Of a stretch of 64,000 bases of DNA, positions 13,456-27,095 are shown piece after piece. This DNA comes from Ptiloglossa arizonensis (lineage: Eukaryota > Arthropoda > Insecta > Hymenoptera > Colletidae). A program made the position numbers and the translations under genes. Position 1 is the stretch's first letter. The number at the start of each line of letters is the position of its first letter. The DNA lies in NCBI RefSeq assembly GCF_051014685.1, contig NW_027478400.1:744001-808000 (forward strand). Reading direction: 5' to 3'. The notes beneath the pieces were generated by a model that was given only the letters and a program-made list of their open reading frames with translations, was not told where the DNA came from and did not search any database.

Positions 13456-16400
13456 ACAGGAATTTCTCGAGTTCGTCAGTCCGTTCGCGAGATATGGGAG
13501 TTTGAAGTTAAGGAATGGTTGAGAAACCATCAAAATTCTCGCAATTCTGATACTCGAAACCAATAACTACAAAGGCCTAGGGGAAAAATACACATACCCT
13601 TGTAATCGGGCGAGTTTCCACTTTCAGATGCAACAGGAATTTCTCGAGTTCGTCAATCCGTTCGCGAGATATGGTAGTTTGAGGTTAAGGAATGTTTGAG
13701 AAACCATCAAAATTTTCGCAAGTCTGATACTCGAAACCAATAACTACAGTGGCCTAGGGGAAAAATACACATACCGTTGTAATCGGGCGAGTTTCTGCTT
13801 TCCAATGCAACAGGAATTTCTCGAGTTCGTCAATCCGTTCGCGAGATATGGGAGTTTGAAGTTAAGGAATGGTTGAGAAATAATCAAAATTTTCGCAATT
13901 CTGACGCTAGAAACCAATAACTACAATGGCCTAGGGGAAAATACACATACCGTTGTAATCGGGCGAGTTTCTGCTTTCAGATGCAACAGGAATTTCTCGA
14001 TTTCGTAAATCCGTTCGCGAGATATGGGAGTTTGAAGTTAAGGAATCGTTGAGAGACCATCACAATTTTCGCAAGTCTGATACTCAAAACCAATAACTAC
14101 TATGGCCTAGGGGAAAGGTACACACACCATTGTAATCGGGCGAGTTTCTGCTTTCAGATGCAACAGGAATTTCTCGAGTTCGTCAATCCGTTCGCGAGAT
14201 ATGGGAGTTTGAAGTTAAGGAATGGTTGAGAAACCATCAAAATTTTCGCAATTCTGATGCTAGAAACGAATAACTGGAATGGCCTAGGGGAAAAGTACAC
14301 ACACCATTCTAATCGGGCGAGTCTCTACTTTCAGATGCAACAGGATTTTCTCGAGTTCGTCATTCCGTTCGCGAGATATGGTAGTTTGAAGTTAAGGAAT
14401 TGTTGAGAAACCATCAAAATTCTCGCAAGTCTGATACTCGAAACCAATAACTACAAAGGCCTAGGGGAAAAACACATATCTTTGTAATCGGGCGAGTTTC
14501 TGCTTTCAGATGCAACAGGAATTTCTCGAGTTCGTCAATCCGTTCGCTAAATATGGGAGTTTGACTTTAAGGAATGCTAGAGAAACCATCAAAATTTTCG
14601 CAAGTCTGATACTCGAAACCAATAACAACAAAGGCCTAGGGGAAAAATGCACCCACCTCTGTAATCGGGCGAGTTTCTACTTTCAGATGCAACAGGAATT
14701 TCTCGATTTCGTAAATCCGTTCGCGAGATATGGGAGTTTGAAGTTAAGGAATCGTTGAGAAACCAACACAATTTTCGCAAGTCTGATACTCGAAACCAAC
14801 AACTACTATGGCCTAGGGGAAAGGTACACACGCCATTTTAATCGGGCGAGTTTCTGCTTTCAGATGCAACAGGAATTTCTCGAGTTCGTCAATCCGTTCG
14901 CGCGATATGGGAGTTTGAAGTTAAGGAATGGTTGAGAAACCATCAAAATTTTCGCAATTCTGATGCTAGAAACGAATAACTGGAATGGACTAGGGGAAAA
15001 GTACACACACCATTCTAATCGTGCGAGTTTCTACTTTCAGATGCAACAGGAATTTCTCGAGTTCGTCATTCTGTTCGCGAGATATGGGAGTTTGAAGTTA
15101 AGGAATGGTTGAGAAACCATCAAAATTTTCGCAATTCTGATACTCGAAACCAATAACTACAAAGGCCTAGGGGAAAAATGCACATACCCTTGTAATCGGG
15201 CGAGTTTCCACTTTCAGATGCAACAGGAATTTCTCGAGTTCGTCAATCCGTTCGCGAGATATGGTAGTTTGAGGTTAAGGAATGTTTGAGAAACCATCAA
15301 AATTTTCACAAGTCTGATACTCGAAACCAATAACTACAGTGGCCTAGGGGAAAAATACACATACCGTTGTAATCGGGCGAGTTTCTGCTTTCAGATGCAA
15401 CAGGAATTTCTCGAGTTCGTCAATCCGTTCGCGAGATATGGGAGTTTGAAGTTAAGGAATGGTTGAGAAACCATCAAAATTTTCGCAATTCTGATGCTAG
15501 AAACGAATAACTGGAATGGCCTAGGGGAAAAGTACACACACCATTCTAATCGGGCGAGTCTCTACTTTCAGATGCAACAGGAATTTCTCGAGTTCGTCAT
15601 TCCGTTCGCGATATATGGGAGTTTGAAGTTAAGGAATGGTTGAGAAACCATCGAAATTTTCGCAATTCTGATGCTCGAAACGAATAACTGGAATGGCCTA
15701 GGGGAAAAGCACACACACTATTCTAATCGGGCGAGTCTCTATTTTCAGATGCAACAGGAATTTCTCGAGTTCGTCAGTCCGTTCGCGAGATATGGGAGTT
15801 TGAAGTTAAGGAATGGTTGAGAAACCATCAAAATTTTCGCAATTCTGATACTCGAAACCAATAACTGGAAGGGCCTAGGGGTAAAGTACACACACCCTTG
15901 TAATCGTGCGAGTTTCTACTTTCAGATGCAACAGGAATTTCTCGAGTTCGTCAGTCCGTTCGCGAGATATGGGAGTTTGAAGTTAAGGAATGGTTGAGAA
16001 ACCATCAAAATTCTCGCAATTCTGATACTCGAAACCAATAACTACAAAGGCCTAGGGGAAAAATACACATACCCTTGTAATCGGGCGAGTTTCCACTTTC
16101 AGATGCAACAGGAATTTCTCGAGTTCGTCAATCCGTTCGCGAGATATGGTAGTTTGAGGTTAAGGAATGTTTGAGAAACCATCAAAATTTTCGCAAGTCT
16201 GATACTCGAAACCAATAACTACAGTGGCCTAGGGGAAAAATACACATACCGTTGTAATCGGGCGAGTTTCTGCTTTCCAATGCAACAGGAATTTCTCGAG
16301 TTCGTCAATCCGTTCGCGAGATATGGGAGTTTGAAGTTAAGGAATGGTTGAGAAATAATCAAAATTTTCGCAATTCTGACGCTAGAAACCAATAACTACA

Positions 16401-18240
16401 ATGGCCTAGGGGAAAATACACATACCGTTGTAATCGGGCGAGTTTCTGCTTTCAGATGCAACAGGAATTTCTCGATTTCGTAAATCCGTTCGCGAGATAT
16501 GGGAGTTTGAAGTTAAGGAATCGTTGAGAGACCATCACAATTTTCGCAAGTCTGATACTCAAAACCAATAACTACTATGGCCTAGGGGAAAGGTACACAC
16601 ACCATTGTAATCGGGCGAGTTTCTGCTTTCAGATGCAACATGAATTTCTCGAGTTCGTCAATCCGTTCGCGAGATATGGGAGTTTGAAGTTAAGGAATGG
16701 TTGAGAAACCATCAAAATTTTCGCAATTCTGATGCTAGAAACGAATAACTGGAATGGCCTAGGGGAAAAGTACACACACCATTCTAATCGGGCGAGTCTC
16801 TACTTTCAGATGCAACAGGATTTTCTCGAGTTCGTCATTCCGTTCGCGAGATATGGTAGTTTGAAGTTAAGGAATTGTTGAGAAACCATCAAAATTCTCG
16901 CAAGTCTGATACTCGAAACCAATAACTACAAAGGCCTAGGGGAAAAACACATATCTTTGTAATCGGGCGAGTTTCTGCTTTCAGATGCAACAGGAATTTC
17001 TCGAGTTCGTCAATCCGTTCGCTAAATATGGGAGTTTGACTTTAAGGAATGCTAGAGAAACCATCAAAATTTTCGCAAGTCTGATACTCGAAACCAATAA
17101 CAACAAAGGCCTAGGGGAAAAATGCACCCACCTCTGTAATCGGGCGAGTTTCTACTTTCAGATGCAACAGGAATTTCTCGATTTCGTAAATCCGTTCGCG
17201 AGATATGGGAGTTTGAAGTTAAGGAATCGTTGAGAAACCAACACAATTTTCGCAAGTCTGATACTCGAAACCAACAACTACTATGGCCTAGGGGAAAGGT
17301 ACACACGCCATTTTAATCGGGCGAGTTTCTGCTTTCAGATGCAACAGGAATTTCTCGAGTTCGTCAATCCGTTCGCGCGATATGGGAGTTTGAAGTTAAG
17401 GAATGGTTGAGAAACCATCAAAATTTTCGCAATTCTGATGCTAGAAACGAATAACTGGAATGGACTAGGGGAAAAGTACACACACCATTCTAATCGTGCG
17501 AGTTTCTACTTTCAGATGCAACAGGAATTTCTCGAGTTCGTCATTCTGTTCGCGAGATATGGGAGTTTGAAGTTAAGGAATGGTTGAGAAACCATCAAAA
17601 TTTTCGCAATTCTGATACTCGAAACCAATAACTACAAAGGCCTAGGGGAAAAATGCACATACCCTTGTAATCGGGCGAGTTTCCACTTTCAGATGCAACA
17701 GGAATTTCTCGAGTTCGTCAATCCGTTCGCGAGATATGGTAGTTTGAGGTTAAGGAATGTTTGAGAAACCATCAAAATTTTCACAAGTCTGATACTCGAA
17801 ACCAATAACTACAGTGGCCTAGGGGAAAAATACACATACCGTTGTAATCGGGCGAGTTTCTGCTTTCAGATGCAACAGGAATTTCTCGAGTTCGTCAATC
17901 CGTTCGCGAGATATGGGAGTTTGAAGTTAAGGAATGGTTGAGAAACCATCAAAATTTTCGCAATTCTGATGCTAGAAACGAATAACTGGAATGGCCTAGG
18001 GGAAAAGTACACACACCATTCTAATCGGGCGAGTCTCTACTTTCAGATGCAACAGGAATTTCTCGAGTTCGTCATTCCGTTCGCGATATATGGGAGTTTG
18101 AAGTTAAGGAATGGTTGAGAAACCATCGAAATTTTCGCAATTCTGATGCTCGAAACGAATAACTGGAATGGCCTAGGGGAAAAGCACACACACTATTCTA
18201 ATCGGGCGAGTCTCTATTTTCAGATGCAACAGGAATTTCT
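13450..18240 (+). repeat. Tandem 14-mer HOR, about 2475 bp x 2
   Basis: About 13,450-15,765 recurs at 15,925-18,240 with an offset of 2475 bp. Shared variants in order: GTCAGTCCG, GAGGTTAAGG, CTTTCCAATGC, GAAATAATC, CTCAAAACC, TTCGCTAAATATGGG, AATGCTAGAG, TGCACCCACC, CCAACACAA, TTCGCGCGATATGG, TTTTCACAAG, TTCGCGATATATGGG. I noticed very few differences (for example CAACAGGAATT against CAACATGAATT near 16,639). A part lies again at 23,995 onward. Confidence 0.88.
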
Positions 18241-18770
18241 CGATTTCGTCAATCCGTTCGCGAGATGTGGGAGTTTGAAGTTAAGGAATGTTTGAGAAAC
18301 CATCAAAATTTTCGCAATTCTGATTCTCGAAACCAATAACTGGAATGGCCTAGGGGAAAAGTACACACACCCTTGTAATCGTGCGAGTTTCTACTTTCAG
18401 ATGCAATAGGAATTTCTCGGGTTCGTCATTCTGTTCGCGAGATATGGGAGTTTGAAGTTAAGGAATGGTTGAGAAACCATCGAAATTTTCGCAATTCTGA
18501 TGCTAGAAACGAATAACTGGAATGGTCTAGGGGAAAAGTACACACACTATTCTAATCGGGCGAGTCTCTACTTTCAGATGCAACAGGAATTTCTCGATTT
18601 CGTCAATCCGTTCGCGAGATATGGGAGTTTGAAGTTAAGGAATGGTTGAGAAACCCTCGAAATTTTCGCAATTCTGATACTCGAAACCAATAACTGGAAT
18701 GGCAAGGGGAAAAGTACACACACCCTTGTAATCGTGCGAGTTTCTACTTTCAGATGCAACAGGAATTTCT
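18240..18770 (+). repeat. Linking monomers, copy of the 7.6 kb and 25.5 kb segments
   Basis: These monomers carry CGAGATGTGGG, CTGATTCTCG and GGAATGGTCTAGG, in the same order as at about 7640-7940 and 25,480-26,000. One monomer reads CAATAGGAATTTCTCGGG near 18,405, where its partner near 25,645 reads CAACAGG. Confidence 0.72.
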
Positions 18771-21700
18771 CGAGTTCGTCATTCCGTTCGCGAGATATGG
18801 GAGTTTGAAGTTAAGGAATGGTTGAGAAACCATCAAAATTTTCGCAATTCTTATACTCGAAACCAATAACTGGAATGGCCTAGGGAAAAGTACACACACC
18901 CTTGTAATCGTGCGAGTTTCTACTTTCAGATGCAACAGGAATTTCTCGGGTTCGTCATTCTGTTCGCGAGATATGGGAGTTTGAAGTTAAGGAATGGGTG
19001 AGAAACCATCGAAATTTTCGCAATTCTGATGCTAGAAACGAATAACTGGAATAGCCTAGGGGAAAAGTACACACACCATTCTAATCGGGCGAGTCTCTAC
19101 TTTCAGATGCAACAGGATTTCTCGAGTTCGTCAATCCGTTCGCGAGATATGGGAGTTTGAAGTTAAGGAATGGTTGGGAAACCATCGAAATTTTCGCAAT
19201 TCTGATGCTAGAAACGAATAACTGGAATGGCCTAGGGGAAAAGTACACACTATCCCAATCGGGCGAGTCTCTACTTTCAGATGCAACAGGATTTCTCGAG
19301 TTCGTCAATCCGTTCGCGAGATATGGGAGTTTGAAGTTAAGGAATGGTTGAGAAACCCTCGAAATTTTCGCAATTCTGTTACTCGAAACCAATAACTACA
19401 AAGGCCTAGGGGAAAAATACACATACCTTTGTAATCGGGCGAGTTTCCAATTTCAGATGCAACAGGAATTTCTCGAGTTCGTCAATCCGTTCGCGAGATA
19501 TGGGAGTTTGAAGTTAAGGAATGGTTGAGAAACCATCACAATTTTCGCAATTCTGATACTCGAAACCAATAACTACTATGGCCTAGGGGAAAGGTACATA
19601 CACCATTGTAATCGGGCGAGTTTCTGCTTTCAGATGCAACAGGAATTTCTCGATTTCGTCATTCCGTTCGCGAGATATGGGAGTTTGAAGTTAAGGAATG
19701 GTTGAGAAACCATCAAAATTTTCGCAATTCTGACGCTAGAATCCAATAACTACAATGGCCTAGGGGAAAATACACATACCGTTGTAATCGGGCGAGCTTC
19801 TGCTTTCAGACGCAACAGGAATTTCTCGAGTTCGTCAATCCGTTCGCGAGATATGGTAGTTTGAAGTTAAGGAATGCTTGAGGAACCATCAAAATTTTCG
19901 CAATTCTGATGCTAGAAACGAATAACTACAATGGCCTACGGGAAAAATACACATACCGTTGCAATCGGGCGAGTTTCTGCTTTCAGATGCAACAGGAATT
20001 TCTCGAGTTCGTCAGTCCGTTCGCGAGATATGGGAGTTTGAAGTTAAGGAATGGTTGAGAAACCATCAAAATTCTCGCAATTCTGATACTCGAAACCAAT
20101 AACTACAAAGGCCTAGGGGAAAAATACACATACCCTTGTAATCGGGCGAGTTTCCACTTTCAGATGCAACAGGAATTTCTCGAGTTCGTCAATCCGTTCG
20201 CGAGATATGGTAGTTTGAGGTTAAGGAATGTTTGAGAAACCATCACAATTTTCGCAATTCTGATACTCGAAACCAATAACTACTATGGCCTAGGGGAAAG
20301 GTACATACACCATTGTAATCGGGCGAGTTTCTGCTTTCAGATGCAACAGGAATTTCTCGAGTTCGTCAATCCGTTCGCGAGATATGGAAGTTTGAAGTTA
20401 AGGAATGCTTGAGGAACCATCAAAATTTTCGCAATTCTGATGCTAGAAACGAATAACTACAATGGCCTAGGGGAAAAATACACATACCTTTGTAATCGGG
20501 CGAGTTTCCACTTTCAGATGCAACAGGAATTTCTCGAGTTCGTCAATCCGTTCGCGAGATATGGGAGTTTGAAGTTAAGGAATGGTTGAGAAACCATCAC
20601 AATTTTCGCAATTCTGATACTCGAAACCAATAACTACTATGGCCTAGGGGAAAGGTACATACACCATTGTAATCGGGCGAGTTTCTGCTTTCAGATGCAA
20701 CAGGAATTTCTCGATTTCGTCATTCCGTTCGCGAGATATGGGAGTTTGAAGTTAAGGAATGGTTGAGAAACCATCAAAATTTTCGCAATTCTGACGCTAG
20801 AATGCAATAACTACAATGGCCTAGGGGAAAATACACATACCGTTGTAATCGGGCGAGTTTCTGCTTTCAGACGCAACAGGAATTTCTCGAGTTCGTCAAT
20901 CCGTTCGCGAGATATGGAAGTTTGAAGTTAAGGAATGCTTGAGGAACCATCAAAATTTTCGCAATTCTGATGCTAGAAACGAATAACTACAATGGCCTAC
21001 GGGAAAAATACACATACCGTTGCAATCGGGCGAGTTTCTGCTTTCAGATGCAACAGGAATTTCTCGAGTTCGTCAGTCCGTTCGCGAGATATGGGAGTTT
21101 GAAGTTAAGGAATGGTTGAGAAACCATCAAAATTTTCGCAATTCTGATACTCGAAACCAATAACTGGAAGGGCCTAGGGGTAAAGTACACACACCCTTGT
21201 AATCGTGCGAGTTTCTACTTTCAGATGCAACAGGAATTTCTCGAGTTCGTCAGTCCGTTCGCGAGATATGGGAGTATGAAGTTAAGGAATGGTTGAGAAA
21301 CCATCAAAATTCTCGCAATTCTGATACTCGAAACCAATAACTACAAAGGCCTAGGGGAAAAATACACATACCCTTGTAATCGGGCGAGTTTCCACTTTCA
21401 GATGCAACAGGAATTTCTCGAGTTCGTCATTCCGTTCGCGAGATATGGGAGTTTGAAGTTAAGGAATGGTTGAGAAACCATCAAAATTTTCGCAATTCTT
21501 ATACTCGAAACCAATAACTGGAATGGCCTAGGGAAAAGTACACACACCCTTGTAATCGTGCGAGTTTCTACTTTCAGATGCAACAGGAATTTCTCGGGTT
21601 CGTCATTCTGTTCGCGAGATATGGGAGTTTGAAGTTAAGGAATGGGTGAGAAACCATCGAAATTTTCGCAATTCTGATGCTAGAAACGAATAACTGGAAT

Positions 21701-23995
21701 AGCCTAGGGGAAAAGTACACACACCATTCTAATCGGGCGAGTCTCTACTTTCAGATGCAACAGGATTTCTCGAGTTCGTCAATCCGTTCGCGAGATATGG
21801 GAGTTTGAAGTTAAGGAATGGTTGGGAAACCATCGAAATTTTCGCAATTCTGATGCTAGAAACGAATAACTGGAATGGCCTAGGGGAAAAGTACACACTA
21901 TCCCAATCGGGCGAGTCTCTACTTTCAGATGCAACAGGATTTCTCGAGTTCGTCAATCCGTTCGCGAGATATGGGAGTTTGAAGTTAAGGAATGGTTGAG
22001 AAACCCTCGAAATTTTCGCAATTCTGTTACTCGAAACCAATAACTACAAAGGCCTAGGGGAAAAATACACATACCTTTGTAATCGGGCGAGTTTCCGATT
22101 TCAGATGCAACAGGAATTTCTCGAGTTCGTCAATCCGTTCGCGAGATATGGGAGTTTGAAGTTAAGGAATGGTTGAGAAACCATCACAATTTTCGCAATT
22201 CTGATACTCGAAACCAATAACTACTATGGCCTAGGGGAAAGGTACATACACCATTGTAATCGGGCGAGTTTCTGCTTTCAGATGCAACAGGAATTTCTCG
22301 ATTTCGTCATTCCGTTCGCGAGATATGGGAGTTTGAAGTTAAGGAATGGTTGAGAAACCATCAAAATTTTCGCAATTCTGACGCTAGAATCCAATAACTA
22401 CAATGGCCTAGGGGAAAATACACATACCGTTGTAATCGGGCGAGCTTCTGCTTTCAGACGCAACAGGAATTTCTCGAGTTCGTCAATCCGTTCGCGAGAT
22501 ATGGTAGTTTGAAGTTAAGGAATGCTTGAGGAACCATCAAAATTTTCGCAATTCTGATGCTAGAAACGAATAACTACAATGGCCTACGGGAAAAATACAC
22601 ATACCGTTGCAATCGGGCGAGTTTCTGCTTTCAGATGCAACAGGAATTTCTCGAGTTCGTCAGTCCGTTCGCGAGATATGGGAGTTTGAAGTTAAGGAAT
22701 GGTTGAGAAACCATCAAAATTTTCGCAATTCTGATACTCGAAACCAATAACTGGAAGGGCCTAGGGGTAAAGTACACACACCCTTGTAATCGTGCGAGTT
22801 TCTACTTTCAGATGCAACAGGAATTTCTCGAGTTCGTCAGTCCGTTCGCGAGATATGGGAGTTTGAAGTTAAGGAATGGTTGAGAAACCATCAAAATTCT
22901 CGCAATTCTGATACTCGAAACCAATAACTACAAAGGCCTAGGGGAAAAATACACATACCCTAGTAATCGGGCGAGTTTCCACTTTCAGATGCAACAGGAA
23001 TTTCTCGAGTTCGTCAATCCGTTCGCGAGATATGGTAGTTTGAGGTTAAGGAATGTTTGAGAAACCATCACAATTTTCGCAATTCTGATACTCGAAACCA
23101 ATAACTACTATGGCCTAGGGGAAAGGTACATACACCATTGTAATCGGGCGAGTTTCTGCTTTCAGATGCAACAGGAATTTCTCGAGTTCGTCAATCCGTT
23201 CGCGAGATATGGAAGTTTGAAGTTAAGGAATGCTTGAGGAACCATCAAAATTTTCGCAATTCTGATGCTAGAAACGAATAACTACAATGGCCTAGGGGAA
23301 AAATACACATACCTTTGTAATCGGGCGAGTTTCCACTTTCAGATGCAACAGGAATTTCTCGAGTTCGTCAATCCGTTCGCGAGATATGGGAGTTTGAAGT
23401 TAAGGAATGGTTGAGAAACCATCACAATTTTCGCAATTCTGATACTCGAAACCAATAACTACTATGGCCTAGGGGAAAGGTACATACACCATTGTAATCG
23501 GGCGAGTTTCTGCTTTCAGATGCAACAGGAATTTCTCGATTTCGTCATTCCGTTCGCGAGATATGGGAGTTTGAAGTTAAGGAATGGTTGAGAAACCATC
23601 AAAATTTTCGCAATTCTGACGCTAGAATCCAATAACTACAATGGCCTAGGGGAAAATACACATACCGTTGTAATCGGGCGAGTTTCTGCTTTCAGACGCA
23701 ACAGGAATTTCTCGAGTTCGTCAATCCGTTCGCGAGATATGGAAGTTTGAAGTTAAGGAATGCTTGAGGAACCATCAAAATTTTCGCAATTCTGATGCTA
23801 GAAACGAATAACTACAATGGCCTACGGGAAAAATACACATACCGTTGCAATCGGGCGAGTTTCTGCTTTCAGATGCAACAGGAATTTCTCGAGTTCGTCA
23901 GTCCGTTCGCGAGATATGGGAGTTTGAAGTTAAGGAATGGTTGAGAAACCATCAAAATTTTCGCAATTCTGATACTCGAAACCAATAACTGGAAG
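18770..23995 (+). repeat. Tandem 15/16-mer HOR, offset 2648 then 2825 bp
   Basis: About 18,770-21,415 and 21,416-23,995 are consecutive copies. The offset is 2648 bp at the start (GTACACACTATCCC at 19,244 and 21,892). It rises to 2825 bp after about 20,040/22,690, because the second copy holds one additional monomer (ACTGGAAGGGCC with GGGGTAAAG, about 22,690-22,870). Inside each lies a diverged relative of the 10.7-13.4 kb 7-mer. Point differences include CAATTTCAG/CGATTTCAG near 19,448/22,096. Confidence 0.83.
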
Positions 23996-26890
23996 GGCCT
24001 AGGGGAAAAGTACACACACCATTCTAATCGGGCGAGTCTCTACTTTCAGATGCAACAGGATTTTCTCGAGTTCGTCATTCCGTTCGCGAGATATGGTAGT
24101 TTGAAGTTAAGGAATTGTTGAGAAACCATCAAAATTCTCGCAAGTCTGATACTCGAAACCAATAACTACAAAGGCCTAGGGGAAAAACACATATCTTTGT
24201 AATCGGGCGAGTTTCTGCTTTCAGATGCAACAGGAATTTCTCGAGTTCGTCAATCCGTTCGCTAAATATGGGAGTTTGACTTTAAGGAATGCTAGAGAAA
24301 CCATCAAAATTTTCGCAAGTCTGATACTCGAAACCAATAACAACAAAGGCCTAGGGGAAAAATGCACCTACCTCTGTAATCGGGCGTGTTTCTACTTTCA
24401 GATGCAACAGGAATTTCTCGATTTCGTAAATCCGTTCGCGAGATATGGGAGTTTGAAGTTAAGGAATCGTTGAGAAACCAACACAATTTTCGCAAGTCTG
24501 ATACTCGAAACCAACAACTACTATGGCCTAGGGGAAAGGTACACACGCCATTTTAATCGGGCGAGTTTCTGCTTTCAGATGCAACAGGAATTTCTCGAGT
24601 TCGTCAATCCGTTCGCGCGATATGGGAGTTTGAAGTTAAGGAATGGTTGAGAAACCATCAAAATTTTCGCAATTCTGATGCTAGAAACGAATAACTGGAA
24701 TGGACTAGGGGAAAAGTACACACACCATTCTAATCGTGCGAGTTTCTACTTTCAGATGCAACAGGAATTTCTCGAGTTCGTCATTCTGTTCGCGAGATAT
24801 GGGAGTTTGAAGTTAAGGAATGGTTGAGAAACCATCAAAATTTTCGCAATTCTGATACTCGAAACCAATAACTACAAAGGCCTAGGGGAAAAATGCACAT
24901 ACCCTTGTAATCGCGCGAGTTTCCACTTTCAGATGCAACAGGAATTTCTCGAGTTCGTCAATCCGTTCGCGAGATATGGTAGTTTGAGGTTAAGGAATGT
25001 TTGAGAAACCATCAAAATTTTCACAAGTCTGATACTCGAAACCAATAACTACAGTGGCCTAGGGGAAAAATACACATACCGTTGTAATCGGGCGAGTTTC
25101 TGCTTTCAGATGCAACAGGAATTTCTCGAGTTCGTCAATCCGTTCGCGAGATATGGGAGTTTGAAGTTAAGGAATGGTTGAGAAACCATCAAAATTTTCG
25201 CAATTCTGATGCTAGAAACGAATAACTGGAATGGCCTAGGGGAAAAGTACACACACCATTCTAATCGGGCGAGTCTCTACTTTCAGATGCAACAGGAATT
25301 TCTCGAGTTCGTCATTCCGTTCGCGATATATGGGAGTTTGAAGTTAAGGAATGGTTGAGAAACCATCGAAATTTTCGCAATTCTGATGCTCGAAACGAAT
25401 AACTGGAATGGCCTAGGGGAAAAGCACACACACTATTCTAATCGGGCGAGTCTCTATTTTCAGATGCAACAGGAATTTCTCGATTTCGTCAATCCGTTCG
25501 CGAGATGTGGGAGTTTGAAGTTAAGGAATGTTTGAGAAACCATCAAAATTTTCGCAATTCTGATTCTCGAAACCAATAACTGGAATGGCCTAGGGGAAAA
25601 GTACACACACCCTTGTAATCGTGCGAGTTTCTACTTTCAGATGCAACAGGAATTTCTCGGGTTCGTCATTCTGTTCGCGAGATATGGGAGTTTGAAGTTA
25701 AGGAATGGTTGAGAAACCATCGAAATTTTCGCAATTCTGATGCTAGAAACGAATAACTGGAATGGTCTAGGGGAAAAGTACACACACTATTCTAATCGGG
25801 CGAGTCTCTACTTTCAGATGCAACAGGAATTTCTCGATTTCGTCAATCCGTTCGCGAGATATGGGAGTTTGAAGTTAAGGAATGGTTGAGAAACCCTCGA
25901 AATTTTCGCAATTCTGATACTCGAAACCAATAACTGGAATGGCAAGGGGAAAAGTACACACACCCTTGTAATCGTGCGAGTTTCTACTTTCAGATGCAAC
26001 AGGAATTTCTCGAGTTCGTCATTCCGTTCGCGAGATATGGGAGTTTGAAGTTAAGGAATGGTTGAGAAACCATCAAAATTTTCGCAATTCTTATACTCGA
26101 AACCAATAACTGGAATGGCCTAGGGAAAAGTACACACACCCTTGTAATCGTGCGAGTTTCTACTTTCAGATGCAACAGGAATTTCTCGGGTTCGTCATTC
26201 TGTTCGCGAGATATGGGAGTTTGAAGTTAAGGAATGGGTGAGAAACCATCGAAATTTTCGCAATTCTGATGCTAGAAACGAATAACTGGAATAGCCTAGG
26301 GGAAAAGTACACACACCATTCTAATCGGGCGAGTCTCTACTTTCAGATGCAACAGGATTTCTCGAGTTCGTCAATCCGTTCGCGAGATATGGGAGTTTGA
26401 AGTTAAGGAATGGTTGGGAAACCATCGAAATTTTCGCAATTCTGATGCTAGAAACGAATAACTGGAATGGCCTAGGGGAAAAGTACACACTATCCCAATC
26501 GGGCGAGTCTCTACTTTCAGATGCAACAGGATTTCTCGAGTTCGTCAATCCGTTCGCGAGATATGGGAGTTTGAAGTTAAGGAATGGTTGAGAAACCCTC
26601 GAAATTTTCGCAATTCTGTTACTCGAAACCAATAACTACAAAGGCCTAGGGGAAAAATACACATACCTTTGTAATCGGGCGAGTTTCCAATTTCAGATGC
26701 AACAGGAATTTCTCGAGTTCGTCAATCCGTTCGCGAGATATGGGAGTTTGAAGTTAAGGAATGGTTGAGAAACCATCACAATTTTCGCAATTCTGATACT
26801 CGAAACCAATAACTACTATGGCCTAGGGGAAAGGTACATACACCATTGTAATCGGGCGAGTTTCTGCTTTCAGATGCAACAGGAATTTCT
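23995..26890 (+). repeat. 2.9-kb copy of 16,755-19,650 (offset 7240 bp)
   Basis: Bases 24,001 onward match 16,761 onward at a constant offset of 7240 bp (41 monomers) until about 26,890/19,650. The segment includes the TTCGCTAAATATGG, TTCGCGCGATATGG, CGAGATGTGGG and GTACACACTATCCC monomers. The junction at about 23,990 lies where an ACTGGAAGGGCC monomer switches to GGGGAAAAGTAC. Differences are rare, for example TGCACCCACC/TGCACCTACC and CGGGCGAG/CGGGCGTG near 24,366-24,387. Confidence 0.87.
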
Positions 26891-27095
26891 CGAGTTCGTC
26901 AATCCGTTCGTGAGATATGGGAGTTTGAAGTTAAGGAATGGTTGAGAAACCATCAAAATTTTCGCAACTCTGATACTCGAAACCAATAACTAGAATGGCA
27001 AGGGGAAAAGTACACACACCCTTGTAATCGTGCGCGTTTCTACTTTCAGATGCAACAGGAATTTCTCGAGTTCGTCATTCCGTTCGCGAGATATG
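26890..27095 (+). repeat. Junction monomer with TTCGTGAGATATGG
   Basis: It matches the 8.88-9.05 kb segment, sharing TTCGTGAGATATGG, CAACTCTGATAC, ACTAGAATGGCAAGGGG and TCGTGCGCG. It links the 7240-bp copy to the 14-mer that follows. Confidence 0.75.
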
